Shown here piece by piece: positions 23,521 through 31,729 of a stretch of 64,000 bases of DNA. Position 1 is the first letter of the stretch, and every line of letters begins with the position of its first letter. Origin of the DNA: JADGHX01 sp037200125. GTDB taxonomy: Bacteria; Pseudomonadota; Gammaproteobacteria; Steroidobacterales; Steroidobacteraceae. A model generated the notes under the pieces. That model was not told where the DNA came from, ran no database searches, and saw only the letters and a program-made list of their open reading frames with translations. The position numbers and the translations under genes were made by a program. The stretch spans positions 682,001-746,000 of the forward strand of contig JBBCGS010000001.1 of assembly GCA_037200125.1 (NCBI GenBank). Reading direction: 5' to 3'.

Positions 23521-25746
23521 ATGACCGATACGAAGATCATCTACACCCTGACGGATGAAGCTCCAGCGCTGGCGACCTATTCCCTGCTGCCCCTGGTGCA
23601 GGCGTTCACCCGGGCGGCGTCCATCGTCGTGGAGACGCGAGACATCTCGCTGGCAGGCCGCATCCTCGCGAACTTCCCTGAAGGGTTGACGTCGGCGCAG
23701 CGGCAGAACGACGACCTCGCGGAGCTCGGCGAGCTGGCGAAAACGCCCGAAGCGAACATCATCAAGCTGCCCAATATCAGTGCGTCGGTCCCGCAGCTGC
23801 AGGCCGCCATCAAGGAACTGCAAGGGCAGGGCTACAAGGTGCCGGACTACCCGGAGAGCCCGAAAGACGACGCCGAGAAGCAGATCAAGACGCGGTACGC
23901 AAAGGTACTCGGCAGCGCCGTGAACCCCGTGCTGCGCGAGGGCAACTCGGACCGTCGTGTCGCGAACGCGGTGAAGCAGTACGCGCGCAAGCATCCGCAT
24001 TCCATGGGCACGTGGAGCTCGAGCTCCGTGACGCACGTGGCCTCCATGAACGAGGGCGACTTCTACGGTAACGAGCAGTCGGCGGTCGTTCCGAAGGCTG
24101 GCACGGTGCGCATCGAGCACACGGACGCATCGGGCAAGACGACCGTCCTCAAGGACGGCATCAAGGTCCGCGACAACGAGATCATCGCCACGACCTTCAT
24201 GCAGCGGGATGCGCTGCGCGACTTCTACGAAGCGGAGATTTCCGCCGCCAAGGCCAGCAACACGCTGCTGTCGCTGCATCTCAAGGCGACGATGATGAAG
24301 GTCTCTGACCCGATTCTCTTCGGTCACTGCGTCAGCGTGTTCTTCAAGGACGCGTTCGCGAAGCACGCCGCTCTCTTCAAGCAACTCGGCGTCTCCGCGA
24401 ACAACGGCATCGGGGACGTCTACACGAAGATCCAGAGCCTGCCGGCGGATCAGAAAGCGCAAGTGGAAGCCGATCTCAAAGCGGCCTACGCCACCCGTCC
24501 GCCGCTCGCGATGGTGGATTCGGACAAGGGCATCACCAACCTCCATGTTCCCAGCGACGTGATCATCGACGCGTCGATGCCCGCCGCGATCCGCTCCTCC
24601 GGCCGCATGTGGGGCGCGGATGGCAAGCTGCACGACATGGTCGCGCTCATCCCCGACCGCTGCTATGCCGGCGTCTATCAAGCCACCATCGAAGACTGCA
24701 AGAAGCACGGCGCGTACGACGTGCCGACCATGGGCAGCGTCAGCAACGTGGGCCTCATGGCGCAGGCCGCCGAGGAATACGGCTCCCACGACAAGACGTT
24801 CGAGATTGCCGCCAACGGCACTGTGCGCGTCGTCGATGCCGACGGCAAAGCGCTCACCGAACATAAAGTGAGCGCCGGCGATGTCTGGCGCATGCAGCAG
24901 ACGAAGGACGTCGCGATCAAGGATTGGGTGAAGCTCGCCGTCAATCGCGTGCGGGCCACCGGCTCGACCGCGATCTTCTGGCTCGATGAGAACCGCGCCT
25001 ACGACCGCGATCTCATTGCGCGCACGCAGGGCTATCTCAAGGAGCACGACACGGCCGGCATGGACATCCGCATCCTCTCGCCGGTGAAGGCGACACAGGC
25101 CACGCTCGAACGCGTGCGCGCGGGTCAAGACACCATCTCCGTGACCGGCAACGTGTTGCGGGACTATCTCACCGACCTGTTCCCGATTCTCGAGTTGGGC
25201 ACGAGCGCGAAAATGCTCTCGATCGTTCCGCTGCTGGCTGGCGGCGGGATGTATGAAACGGGCGCGGGCGGCTCGGCGCCGAAGCACGTTCAGCAGTTCC
25301 TCGAAGAGAACCACCTTCGCTGGGACTCGCTCGGCGAGTTCCTCGCGCTGCAGGCGTCCATCGAAGATCTCGCCGCCAAGACCGGCAACACGAAGGCTGA
25401 AGTGCTCGCCGCCGCGCTCGACCAGGCGAACGGCAAGTTTCTCGAGAACGACAAGTCGCCCTCACGCAAGGCGGGCGAGCTCGATGTTCGCGGTAGCCAT
25501 TTCTACCTCGCGTTGTACTGGGCGCAGGCGCTGGCCGCGCAGTCGAAGGATGCGGGGCTCAAGGCGCAGTTTGCGCCGATTGCGCAGGTGCTCACGAGCG
25601 GTGAGGGGAAGATCGTGGGTGAGTTGAATTCGGCGCAGGGGGCGGGTGTCGATGTCGGTGGGTATTATCATCCGGCGCCGGCTAAGTGTTCGGCGGCTAT
25701 GCGGCCTAGCCAGACGTTGAATGCGGTTATTGACCCGTTGCGTTAG
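23521..25746 (+). CDS. icd: isocitrate dehydrogenase (NADP+), monomeric type
   Basis: 741 residues, the standard length for monomeric NADP-dependent isocitrate dehydrogenase of the TCA cycle (isocitrate to 2-oxoglutarate). The N-terminus TDTKIIYTLTDEAPALATYSLLP is characteristic. Substrate and metal contacts appear around NSDRRVANAVKQYARKHPH, SSSVTHVASMNEGDFYG, and the DLHVPSDVIIDASMPA-like and STAIFWLDENRAYDRDLI segments. The ATG at 23521 has GAGGA about 8 bases upstream, and TATATT at 23462-23467 is a possible -10 box. An in-frame upstream extension to 23374 has no homology and was excluded. Confidence 0.95.
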   Translation: MTDTKIIYTLTDEAPALATYSLLPLVQAFTRAASIVVETRDISLAGRILANFPEGLTSAQRQNDDLAELGELAKTPEANIIKLPNISASVPQLQAAIKELQGQGYKVPDYPESPKDDAEKQIKTRYAKVLGSAVNPVLREGNSDRRVANAVKQYARKHPHSMGTWSSSSVTHVASMNEGDFYGNEQSAVVPKAGTVRIEHTDASGKTTVLKDGIKVRDNEIIATTFMQRDALRDFYEAEISAAKASNTLLSLHLKATMMKVSDPILFGHCVSVFFKDAFAKHAALFKQLGVSANNGIGDVYTKIQSLPADQKAQVEADLKAAYATRPPLAMVDSDKGITNLHVPSDVIIDASMPAAIRSSGRMWGADGKLHDMVALIPDRCYAGVYQATIEDCKKHGAYDVPTMGSVSNVGLMAQAAEEYGSHDKTFEIAANGTVRVVDADGKALTEHKVSAGDVWRMQQTKDVAIKDWVKLAVNRVRATGSTAIFWLDENRAYDRDLIARTQGYLKEHDTAGMDIRILSPVKATQATLERVRAGQDTISVTGNVLRDYLTDLFPILELGTSAKMLSIVPLLAGGGMYETGAGGSAPKHVQQFLEENHLRWDSLGEFLALQASIEDLAAKTGNTKAEVLAAALDQANGKFLENDKSPSRKAGELDVRGSHFYLALYWAQALAAQSKDAGLKAQFAPIAQVLTSGEGKIVGELNSAQGAGVDVGGYYHPAPAKCSAAMRPSQTLNAVIDPLR

Positions 25747-25753
25747 ATAGGAA

Positions 25754-25773
25754 GCCCTCAATCGCCGGGCGGC
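25754..25773 (+). repeat. dispersed 20-bp repeat, single copy
   Basis: The 20 bases starting GCCCTCAATCGCC occur here after the icd stop, and twice more as inverted arms after leuA (61601-61620 and 61652-61671). This copy has no partner arm. It is followed by a purine-rich GAG/GCG tract (25775-25835) that leads to the agmatine deiminase start. Confidence 0.75.
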
Positions 25774-25840
25774 TGGGAGCGAAGAGAGAGAAGCGAGCGA
25801 GGAAAGCGAGGAGAGCGGAGAGGCGAGAACGCGGCGTAGA

Positions 25841-26971
25841 ATGTCCGCCATGTCGCGATCACTTTCGAGATCCCCCTTCGCCGACGGCTTCTGGATGCCG
25901 GGCGAGTTCGAGCCGCACGCCGGCACATGGATGCTGTGGCCCGAGCGGCCGGACAACTGGCGTGACGCCGCGCTGCCGGCGCAGCGCGCGTTTGTCGAGA
26001 TCGCGCGCGCGATCTCCCGCTTCGAGCCCGTAACGGTCGGCGTGTCGCGCGCGTTCTTCGAAGCCGCGCGCATTCTCCTGCCCGAGCACATCCGGCTCGT
26101 CGAGATGTCGCATGACGATTGCTGGGCGCGCGACGTCGCGCCCACCTTCGTCGTCGACGAATCCGGCGACGTGCGCGGCGTGCACTGGCGCTTCAATGCG
26201 TGGGGCGGAAATCGAGGCGGCCTCTATTCGCCCTGGGATCAGGACGAGCTCGTCGCGCGCAAGGTGCTCGAGATCGAGCGCCGCGATCGTTACGTGCCGG
26301 GCATCATCAACGAAGGGGGCGCGATCCACGTAGATGGCGCAGGCACTGCGCTGGTCACCGAAGAGTGCCTGCTCAACGCGAACCGCAACCCGGATCTCAC
26401 CCGTGCACGGATCGAAGCGAAGCTGCGTGCCTTTCTCGGCGTGAGCACCATCGTGTGGCTCGGCAAAGGCGTCTTCCAAGACGAAACGGACGGCCACATC
26501 GACAACCTCGCCTGCTTCGTGCGCCCCGGCGAAGTGTGTCTCACCTGGACCGACGACCCGCGCGATCCCCAGCACGCCATCTCGCTCGATGCGTGGGAGC
26601 GGCTCAACGATGCGCGTGACGCTCGCGGCCGGCGCTTCAAGGTACACAAGCTGCCAAGCCCCGGCCCACTCTACATGTCCGCGAAAGAAGCGAAGGGACT
26701 GGTCCCGCGCAAGGGCACGAAGCAGCGGCCTGCGGGCGATCGTCTCGCCGGCAGCTACGTCAATTTCTATATCGCCAATGGCGGCATCGTGATGCCGCTG
26801 CTCGACGTGCGTACCGACCGCGCGGCCGCGGCCTCTCTGCGCAAGCTCTTTCCGAAGCGACGAGTAGTCGGTGTGCCGGCACGCGAAGTGCTGCTGGGGG
26901 GCGGGAACATCCACTGCATCACGCAGCAGGTGCCCGCAGCCGGATTGTCGAGAAAGAAACCTGAAAGGTAG
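25841..26971 (+). CDS. aguA: agmatine deiminase
   Basis: 376 residues. Converts agmatine to N-carbamoylputrescine and ammonia, a cytoplasmic step of putrescine synthesis or arginine use. It belongs to the guanidino-group-modifying family: the nucleophile is the Cys in LLGGGNIHCITQQ near the C-terminus. Acid and His residues lie in FQDETDGHIDNLACF, and substrate contacts in WPERPDNWR and SHDDCWARDVAPTFVVD. A second in-frame ATG at 25850 could be the start. It is followed two bases later by ppk2. With the polyamine-type permeases at the window start it hints at active polyamine metabolism. Confidence 0.93.
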   Translation: MSAMSRSLSRSPFADGFWMPGEFEPHAGTWMLWPERPDNWRDAALPAQRAFVEIARAISRFEPVTVGVSRAFFEAARILLPEHIRLVEMSHDDCWARDVAPTFVVDESGDVRGVHWRFNAWGGNRGGLYSPWDQDELVARKVLEIERRDRYVPGIINEGGAIHVDGAGTALVTEECLLNANRNPDLTRARIEAKLRAFLGVSTIVWLGKGVFQDETDGHIDNLACFVRPGEVCLTWTDDPRDPQHAISLDAWERLNDARDARGRRFKVHKLPSPGPLYMSAKEAKGLVPRKGTKQRPAGDRLAGSYVNFYIANGGIVMPLLDVRTDRAAAASLRKLFPKRRVVGVPAREVLLGGGNIHCITQQVPAAGLSRKKPER

Positions 26972-26973
26972 TT

Positions 26974-27801
26974 GTGCCAAAAACGCTAACCGGTGACAGC
27001 CTCATCTCGCGCCTCCTCGTCGAGCCCGGCAAGCGTGTGCAGCTCGGCGACGAGCACGCCGCCACCACCTTCGGGTGGGAGAAGCCCGAGGCGGTCGCCG
27101 TGCTCGAAGAAAATCGCAAGAAGCTGAGCGACCTCCAGTACAAGCTCTACGCGGACGGCCGCCAGGCTTTGCTGGTCGTCATCCAGGCGATCGATGCGGG
27201 CGGCAAGGACGGCACGGTTCACGACATCTTCACGGCGATGAACCCACAGGGCTGCGTCGTCACGTCGTTCAAGGCGCCGACCGCGGAGGAGTTGAAGCAC
27301 GACTATCTCTGGCGCATACACCAGCGCGTGCCGGCGCGCGGCATGGTGGGCGTGTTCAACCGCTCACACTACGAGGACGTGTTGATCGTCCGTGTCGAGA
27401 AGCTGGTGCCCAAAGCGGTGTGGCGCGAGCGGTATGAGCAGATCAACGAATTCGAACGCATGCTCACGAGCAACAGCGTGCGCATCATCAAGGTGTTTCT
27501 GCAGATCAGTAAGGGCGAGCAGAAGAAACGTCTCGAAGACCGGCTCCAGGATCCGAACCGGCAGTGGAAATTCAGCCCTGAAGACCTCGTGAAGCGTCGC
27601 CAGTGGTCGGAGTACCAGAAGGCGTTCGAGACAATGCTCACCAGGTGCAGCACCAAGCACGCGCCCTGGTACGTGATTCCAGCCGACCGTAAGTGGTTCC
27701 GGAACCTCGCCGTTTCCCAGATCGTGGCCACGGAGATGGGCCGGCTCCCCCTTCGGTTTCCCGAACCCGCCTACGATCCCGCAAAGATCCACGTGCGTTG
27801 A
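26974..27801 (+). CDS. ppk2: polyphosphate kinase 2 family protein
   Basis: 275 residues, GTG start two bases after the agmatine deiminase stop. PPK2 enzymes move phosphate between polyphosphate and nucleotides. The Walker A is AIDAGGKDGTVHDIF, the Walker B region is VFNRSHYEDVLIVRV, and the lid carries FLQISKGEQKKRLEDRLQDP. The length and the FGW... N-terminal region fit the one-domain PPK2 class acting on AMP or ADP; the preferred acceptor cannot be read from sequence. With ppgK it is the second polyphosphate-using enzyme in the window. Confidence 0.9.
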   Translation: MPKTLTGDSLISRLLVEPGKRVQLGDEHAATTFGWEKPEAVAVLEENRKKLSDLQYKLYADGRQALLVVIQAIDAGGKDGTVHDIFTAMNPQGCVVTSFKAPTAEELKHDYLWRIHQRVPARGMVGVFNRSHYEDVLIVRVEKLVPKAVWRERYEQINEFERMLTSNSVRIIKVFLQISKGEQKKRLEDRLQDPNRQWKFSPEDLVKRRQWSEYQKAFETMLTRCSTKHAPWYVIPADRKWFRNLAVSQIVATEMGRLPLRFPEPAYDPAKIHVR

Positions 27802-27905
27802 TACGGCCTTTCGGCCGCACACTGGCGGTTATGCCAGTTTCGGAGCGCTCGGGAAGTCCCCGTGGCAGCCGGAGTGCGACGCGCATCAAGGCGGCTTCGC
27901 ACCCC

Positions 27906-27965
27906 ACGGGTAATCATCGGCAAGCCTTCTGAAAGGCGTTCTGTCGTTTCCCGTCTGCCGATGCC
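27906..27965 (+). other. possible structured RNA element upstream of the lipoprotein gene
   Basis: CATCGGCA (about 27917-27924) and TGCCGATG (27956-27963) are complementary and enclose a smaller hairpin, GCCTT-CTGA-AAGGC. It lies in the 247-base gap after ppk2. It could be part of a 5' leader structure for the lipoprotein/subtilase pair. No known riboswitch was recognised. Confidence 0.3.
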
Positions 27966-28048
27966 GACAGGCATCCCCCCGGCGGAACTTTCGGTACCGT
28001 GTCTGGCACATACAGGAGCCGCCCTGCAAGGTCGGGGCGTGAGTCAAC

Positions 28049-28399
28049 TTGCACCCAATTCGCTTGGCTTGCTTCGCACTCATGTCCCTGGGGCCGCTCG
28101 CGCTCACCGCGTGCGGAGGTAATACGAATGTCGCTCGCGAAAGTCAGTGTCGCCGGCAGGTTGTGCTCAGCCTCTCGCCCGGCATCCTCCGAACGGGCCG
28201 TGAAATGGATCGTCTCGAAGACAATACGAACGTGCGGTTGGAATATCTCCGTTCAACGAGCCCTACCTCGTTCGTCTACTCTCTCAGCGCACGCGGAAGT
28301 GATCCGGGATGCCGAAGTGCGCTCGCGCGCTTGCGACAGGACTCTCGCGTTCGCTTCGTCGAGCCGGACGACCGGCGCACGGTGCGGGGTTTGGAATGA
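28049..28399 (+). CDS. small lipoprotein resembling a subtilase propeptide/inhibitor
   Basis: 116 residues. The N-terminus is a lipoprotein signal, RLACFALMSLGPLALTACGG, with the lipobox LTAC. The mature part (about 90 residues) ends in SALARLRQDSRVRFVEPDDRR. This closely resembles the end of subtilase propeptides, including that of the next gene (TLARLRADSQVEFAEIDRR). It may be a stand-alone inhibitor or folding helper (I9-like) for the neighbouring protease. The start is TTG at 28049, needed for a full signal peptide; no better start was found. The function is inference. Confidence 0.6.
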   Translation: MHPIRLACFALMSLGPLALTACGGNTNVARESQCRRQVVLSLSPGILRTGREMDRLEDNTNVRLEYLRSTSPTSFVYSLSARGSDPGCRSALARLRQDSRVRFVEPDDRRTVRGLE

Positions 28400-28452
28400 A
28401 ACCAGTCCCGTAGTTCTGTCCGTATAGGGCGGGCCAGCCCTGATCGAGGTTC

Positions 28453-30912
28453 ATGATGCGTCGGAATGCTGTCACCCCGAACAGTCTCTCGCTGGCTCGT
28501 GGGGTCGTCGCGGCGCTGCTGGCGGCAATGGCGCTGATGACGGTGGCTTCGGCTGCCGAGCGTAATCCCGCCCGGGCCCGCCCCTCCACGACCCGCGAGC
28601 AGCCGGCGGCGCAACGGATCATCGTCAAATTCCGGCAGTCGTCGGCGCTTTCAATCCAGGCTTCAAAGAGCGGTGAATCGGCGGTGGCCGACACGGCGCA
28701 AGCGGACAGCGCGCGCATGAGCGCGTTGGCGACCCGCGCGCGAATCACCTTGCATGGATCGAAGCTGCTCGGCGGCAACATGCATCTCATGCAGGTCTCG
28801 CCGCTCAGCGGGAACGAGTCCGCCGCGGAAACGCTCGCGCGGCTGCGCGCGGACAGCCAGGTGGAGTTCGCCGAGATCGACAGGCGTGTGTACCTCCATG
28901 CCACCGATCCGAACGATCCGCACTATCTCCTGAACTCCGCCTCGGATTCGGGACAGTGGTATCTGCGCGAAGCGCAGAAGAGCGCCATCAACGCACGCGG
29001 CGCGTGGGACACCACCACCGGCAGCAACGGCGTAGTCATTGCGGTCGTAGACACAGGCGTGCTCTACAATCATGAGGACCTGATGACGGCCGGAGCCGTC
29101 GGCGGAAAGCTGCTGCCGGGTTACGATTTCGTCTCGCCGGATTCAAGCAATACCTTCACCACGGCGGGTGATGGCACCGGCCGCGACAGCGACCCCACCG
29201 ACCCCGGCGACTTCTGCACGAGCGAAGGCGACACGAGCTCGTGGCACGGCACGCGCGTGTCGGGAATCATCGGCGCACTGACTAACAACAACATCGGCGT
29301 CGCCGGCATCAACTGGAAGGGCTACATCCTGCCCGTGCGCGTCATCGGCCGATGCGGCGGCTTCAACTCCGATGTGATCGCGGGCATGTATTGGGCGGCG
29401 GGGCTGTCGGCGTCGGGCGCGCCCACCAATCCGTATCCCGCGCAGATCATCAACATCAGCCTCGGTGGCTCGGGCGCTTGCGACAGCGCCTCGCAGCAAG
29501 CGGTGAGCGACGTGACCGCGGCCGGCGCGCTGGTCGTCGTCTCCGCCGGCAATGAAGGCGGGTCCGTGGACTCGCCGGCAAACTGCATCGGCGCCATGGG
29601 CATCCTTGGCCTGCGCCAGGCGGGAACGAAAGTCGGTTTCAGCAGCCTCGGGCCGCAGATCGCGCTCGGTGCGCCGGGCGGCAACTGCGTGAATACGGAC
29701 GGCGTGGCGCCGTGCGTTTATTCGATCGATACCACTACCAACACGGGCACGACGACCGCTGGTGCCAACACGTACACGGACAAACAGTACGCCGACGCGA
29801 ACGTGGGGACGAGTTTCTCCTCGCCGATCGTGTCAGGCATCGCTGGGCTGATGTTGTCGGTGAACGGTAACCTGAAGAGCAAGCAACTCATCGCGCGCTT
29901 GAAGGAAGGGGCAAGTGCCTACCCTACAACCAGCGACAACGCGGGCGTCCCGAGTTGCCAGGACCCTAGTACCGCTGGCATCCAGCCGGCGGAATGCATC
30001 TGCAATACCGCAGTCTGCGGCGCCGGCATGGCTAATGCGTACGGTGCCGTGCAGGCGGCGTTGCGACCCATCGCGGCAATTGCCGCGCCATCGAGTTACT
30101 CGGCCGGAAGCAGTGTTCCGCTAAGTGCTTCGGGCAGCGCTGGGGCGTGCAACCTCAGTGCGTCCGGTGGAACAACCCCCCACGCGATCGCCAGCTACTC
30201 ATGGGCTGTCGGTGGCAGCGTCATCTCGAGCACTGCCACCGCGCAGGTGACCGCGCCGACGACGGGCACGACCGCGGTCCAGCTAACGGTGACGGACGAT
30301 GCGGGCAAGATAGACGTCGCGACGATCAACGTCGGCCCGACGTCGGCGCAATCGGTCGCGCCTGCGAGCGCCGGGGGCGTAGCGTGTCTCAACGACATCG
30401 TGCTGCCGGGCGCGGCGTCGCCTTCAGTGACCCTCACCGCGTCGGATGCGAACGCTGCCGAGGCGAGTGCGGATCCTGGCGTATTCACTGTCTCTCGCTC
30501 TGGTAGCACCGCCACCGCACTAACTGTGAATCTCGCCTACGCCGGAACGGCAACGAACGGCACAGACTACGCAACGCTGCCCGCAACCGTGATCGTTCCG
30601 GCAGGGAGTGCGAGCGCGACGATCACCGTTACTCCAGTTGACGATTCCGCTGTCGAAGGATCCGAGACAGTGATCGCCACTTTGCAGACCGGCACGGGGT
30701 ACGAGGTCGGCAGTCCATCGTCGGCGACCGTCACGATCGCGGACAACGACACGACGCCTGCGCCGCCGCCGAGCAGCGGCGGGGGTGGCGGTAAGAGCGG
30801 CGGCGGTGCGTTCGATCCGCTCACGCTGCTCGGCGCACTCGGCTTCACGGTCTTCGCCGCATTCCGGCGCCTGCGCGCCGCGCGCGGAACCTGCCAGCTC
30901 CCCTCGGGCTAG
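28453..30912 (+). CDS. secreted subtilisin-like serine protease (S8) with Calx-beta domain and glycine-rich sorting tail
   Basis: 819 residues. A signal peptide (about 15-35) precedes a propeptide with IIVKFR and TLARLRADSQVEFAEID (55-145). The S8 catalytic triad is intact: D200 in VVIAVVDTGV, H265 in SSWHGTRVSG and S454 in VGTSFSSPIVSGI, with the oxyanion Asn in VVVSAGNEGG. A PKD/Ig-like stretch follows near 540-630, then a Calx-beta domain (about 660-770, VPAGSASATITVTPVDD). The end is a GGGGGKSGGG linker, a hydrophobic helix FDPLTLLGALGFTVFAAF and an Arg cluster, the layout of GlyGly-CTERM tails processed by rhombosortase. It is probably surface-attached. Confidence 0.9.
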   Translation: MMRRNAVTPNSLSLARGVVAALLAAMALMTVASAAERNPARARPSTTREQPAAQRIIVKFRQSSALSIQASKSGESAVADTAQADSARMSALATRARITLHGSKLLGGNMHLMQVSPLSGNESAAETLARLRADSQVEFAEIDRRVYLHATDPNDPHYLLNSASDSGQWYLREAQKSAINARGAWDTTTGSNGVVIAVVDTGVLYNHEDLMTAGAVGGKLLPGYDFVSPDSSNTFTTAGDGTGRDSDPTDPGDFCTSEGDTSSWHGTRVSGIIGALTNNNIGVAGINWKGYILPVRVIGRCGGFNSDVIAGMYWAAGLSASGAPTNPYPAQIINISLGGSGACDSASQQAVSDVTAAGALVVVSAGNEGGSVDSPANCIGAMGILGLRQAGTKVGFSSLGPQIALGAPGGNCVNTDGVAPCVYSIDTTTNTGTTTAGANTYTDKQYADANVGTSFSSPIVSGIAGLMLSVNGNLKSKQLIARLKEGASAYPTTSDNAGVPSCQDPSTAGIQPAECICNTAVCGAGMANAYGAVQAALRPIAAIAAPSSYSAGSSVPLSASGSAGACNLSASGGTTPHAIASYSWAVGGSVISSTATAQVTAPTTGTTAVQLTVTDDAGKIDVATINVGPTSAQSVAPASAGGVACLNDIVLPGAASPSVTLTASDANAAEASADPGVFTVSRSGSTATALTVNLAYAGTATNGTDYATLPATVIVPAGSASATITVTPVDDSAVEGSETVIATLQTGTGYEVGSPSSATVTIADNDTTPAPPPSSGGGGGKSGGGAFDPLTLLGALGFTVFAAFRRLRAARGTCQLPSG

Positions 30913-30985
30913 TCGATGCCGAGCTTCACCGGCGCTTGCTGCGACTACGACCGCCGAGTCGCCCGGCGAGGGCACTCGCGTGCGA

Positions 30986-31723
30986 CTAGCGCCCGCCGAG
31001 TCGCTCGGCGATATCGAGCCACTCTTTCTGAGCGCGGCGGTAATGCTCGGGTGCGATGCGCGCGGCTTCGAGCATGTCGTGCGCGATCTTGCGCGCTTCC
31101 TCGGCCTGCCCCTGCGCTTTCAGCAGTTGCGCATAGCGCGCGCCGGCCTCCGCGCCGGGGTAGGACATGGCCAGCACCTTGTATTCCTCGAGCGCCTTGT
31201 CGACGTTGCCTTCGCCTTCGAGCGCGCGCGCATAGAGCAGGTGCCCTTCGGGCGAGCGGAAATCCGGATTGAGCCGGATGAGATCGTCCAGCGTCTGCCG
31301 CGTAGCCGCCGGGTCGTTCTTGCCGAACTGCGCCTGCGCGATACCCAGCATGATGTTCGGGTCGTGCTCATAGAGCCCGGTGAGCGCCTTGCGGTACTGG
31401 GCGATCGCCTCGTCGTAGCGCCCCTGGCGCGTGAGCTCATCCGCGTAGCGCTGCATGCTTGCGACGTTGCCACCGACGCGCGCTTCGTTCTCATAGCGGC
31501 GCAGGTCCGCTGTCGGGTCCAGCGCCTTCTTCACGTTCCGGCCGGCGCGCTGGGCCGTGCGGCTGCGGAGCAGGTCCGGAATCAACTCCGCCGCGACGTA
31601 CGCGATGATGCCCGCATACGAGAGCAGCGCGAGCACCCAGATCCAGATGGTATTCCGGCCGGTCTTGATGCAATGGACGATCAGCAGAACCTGAACGATC
31701 AGCGAGAGAACGAGAAAAATCAT
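30986..31723 (-). CDS. membrane-anchored tetratricopeptide repeat protein
   Basis: 245 residues. Two hydrophobic helices at the N-terminus (about 2-17 and 25-46) anchor it in the inner membrane. The rest is helical TPR repeats, clear in YADELTRQGRYDEAIAQYRKAL, LLYARALEGEGNVDKALEEYKVL and YAQLLKAQGQAEEARKIA. It lies 6 bases beyond the PQQ dehydrogenase stop on the same strand, so it is probably co-transcribed. The sequence shows no partner; an assembly or scaffold role is typical for the family. Confidence 0.85.
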   Translation of the reverse strand: MIFLVLSLIVQVLLIVHCIKTGRNTIWIWVLALLSYAGIIAYVAAELIPDLLRSRTAQRAGRNVKKALDPTADLRRYENEARVGGNVASMQRYADELTRQGRYDEAIAQYRKALTGLYEHDPNIMLGIAQAQFGKNDPAATRQTLDDLIRLNPDFRSPEGHLLYARALEGEGNVDKALEEYKVLAMSYPGAEAGARYAQLLKAQGQAEEARKIAHDMLEAARIAPEHYRRAQKEWLDIAERLGGR

Positions 31724-31729
31724 GAGGTG

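Noticed and set aside
23440..25314. 624-codon open frame on the minus strand
   Set aside because: It is antisense to isocitrate dehydrogenase, a shadow caused by high GC and codon bias, with Arg/His/Val-rich sequence and no domain.
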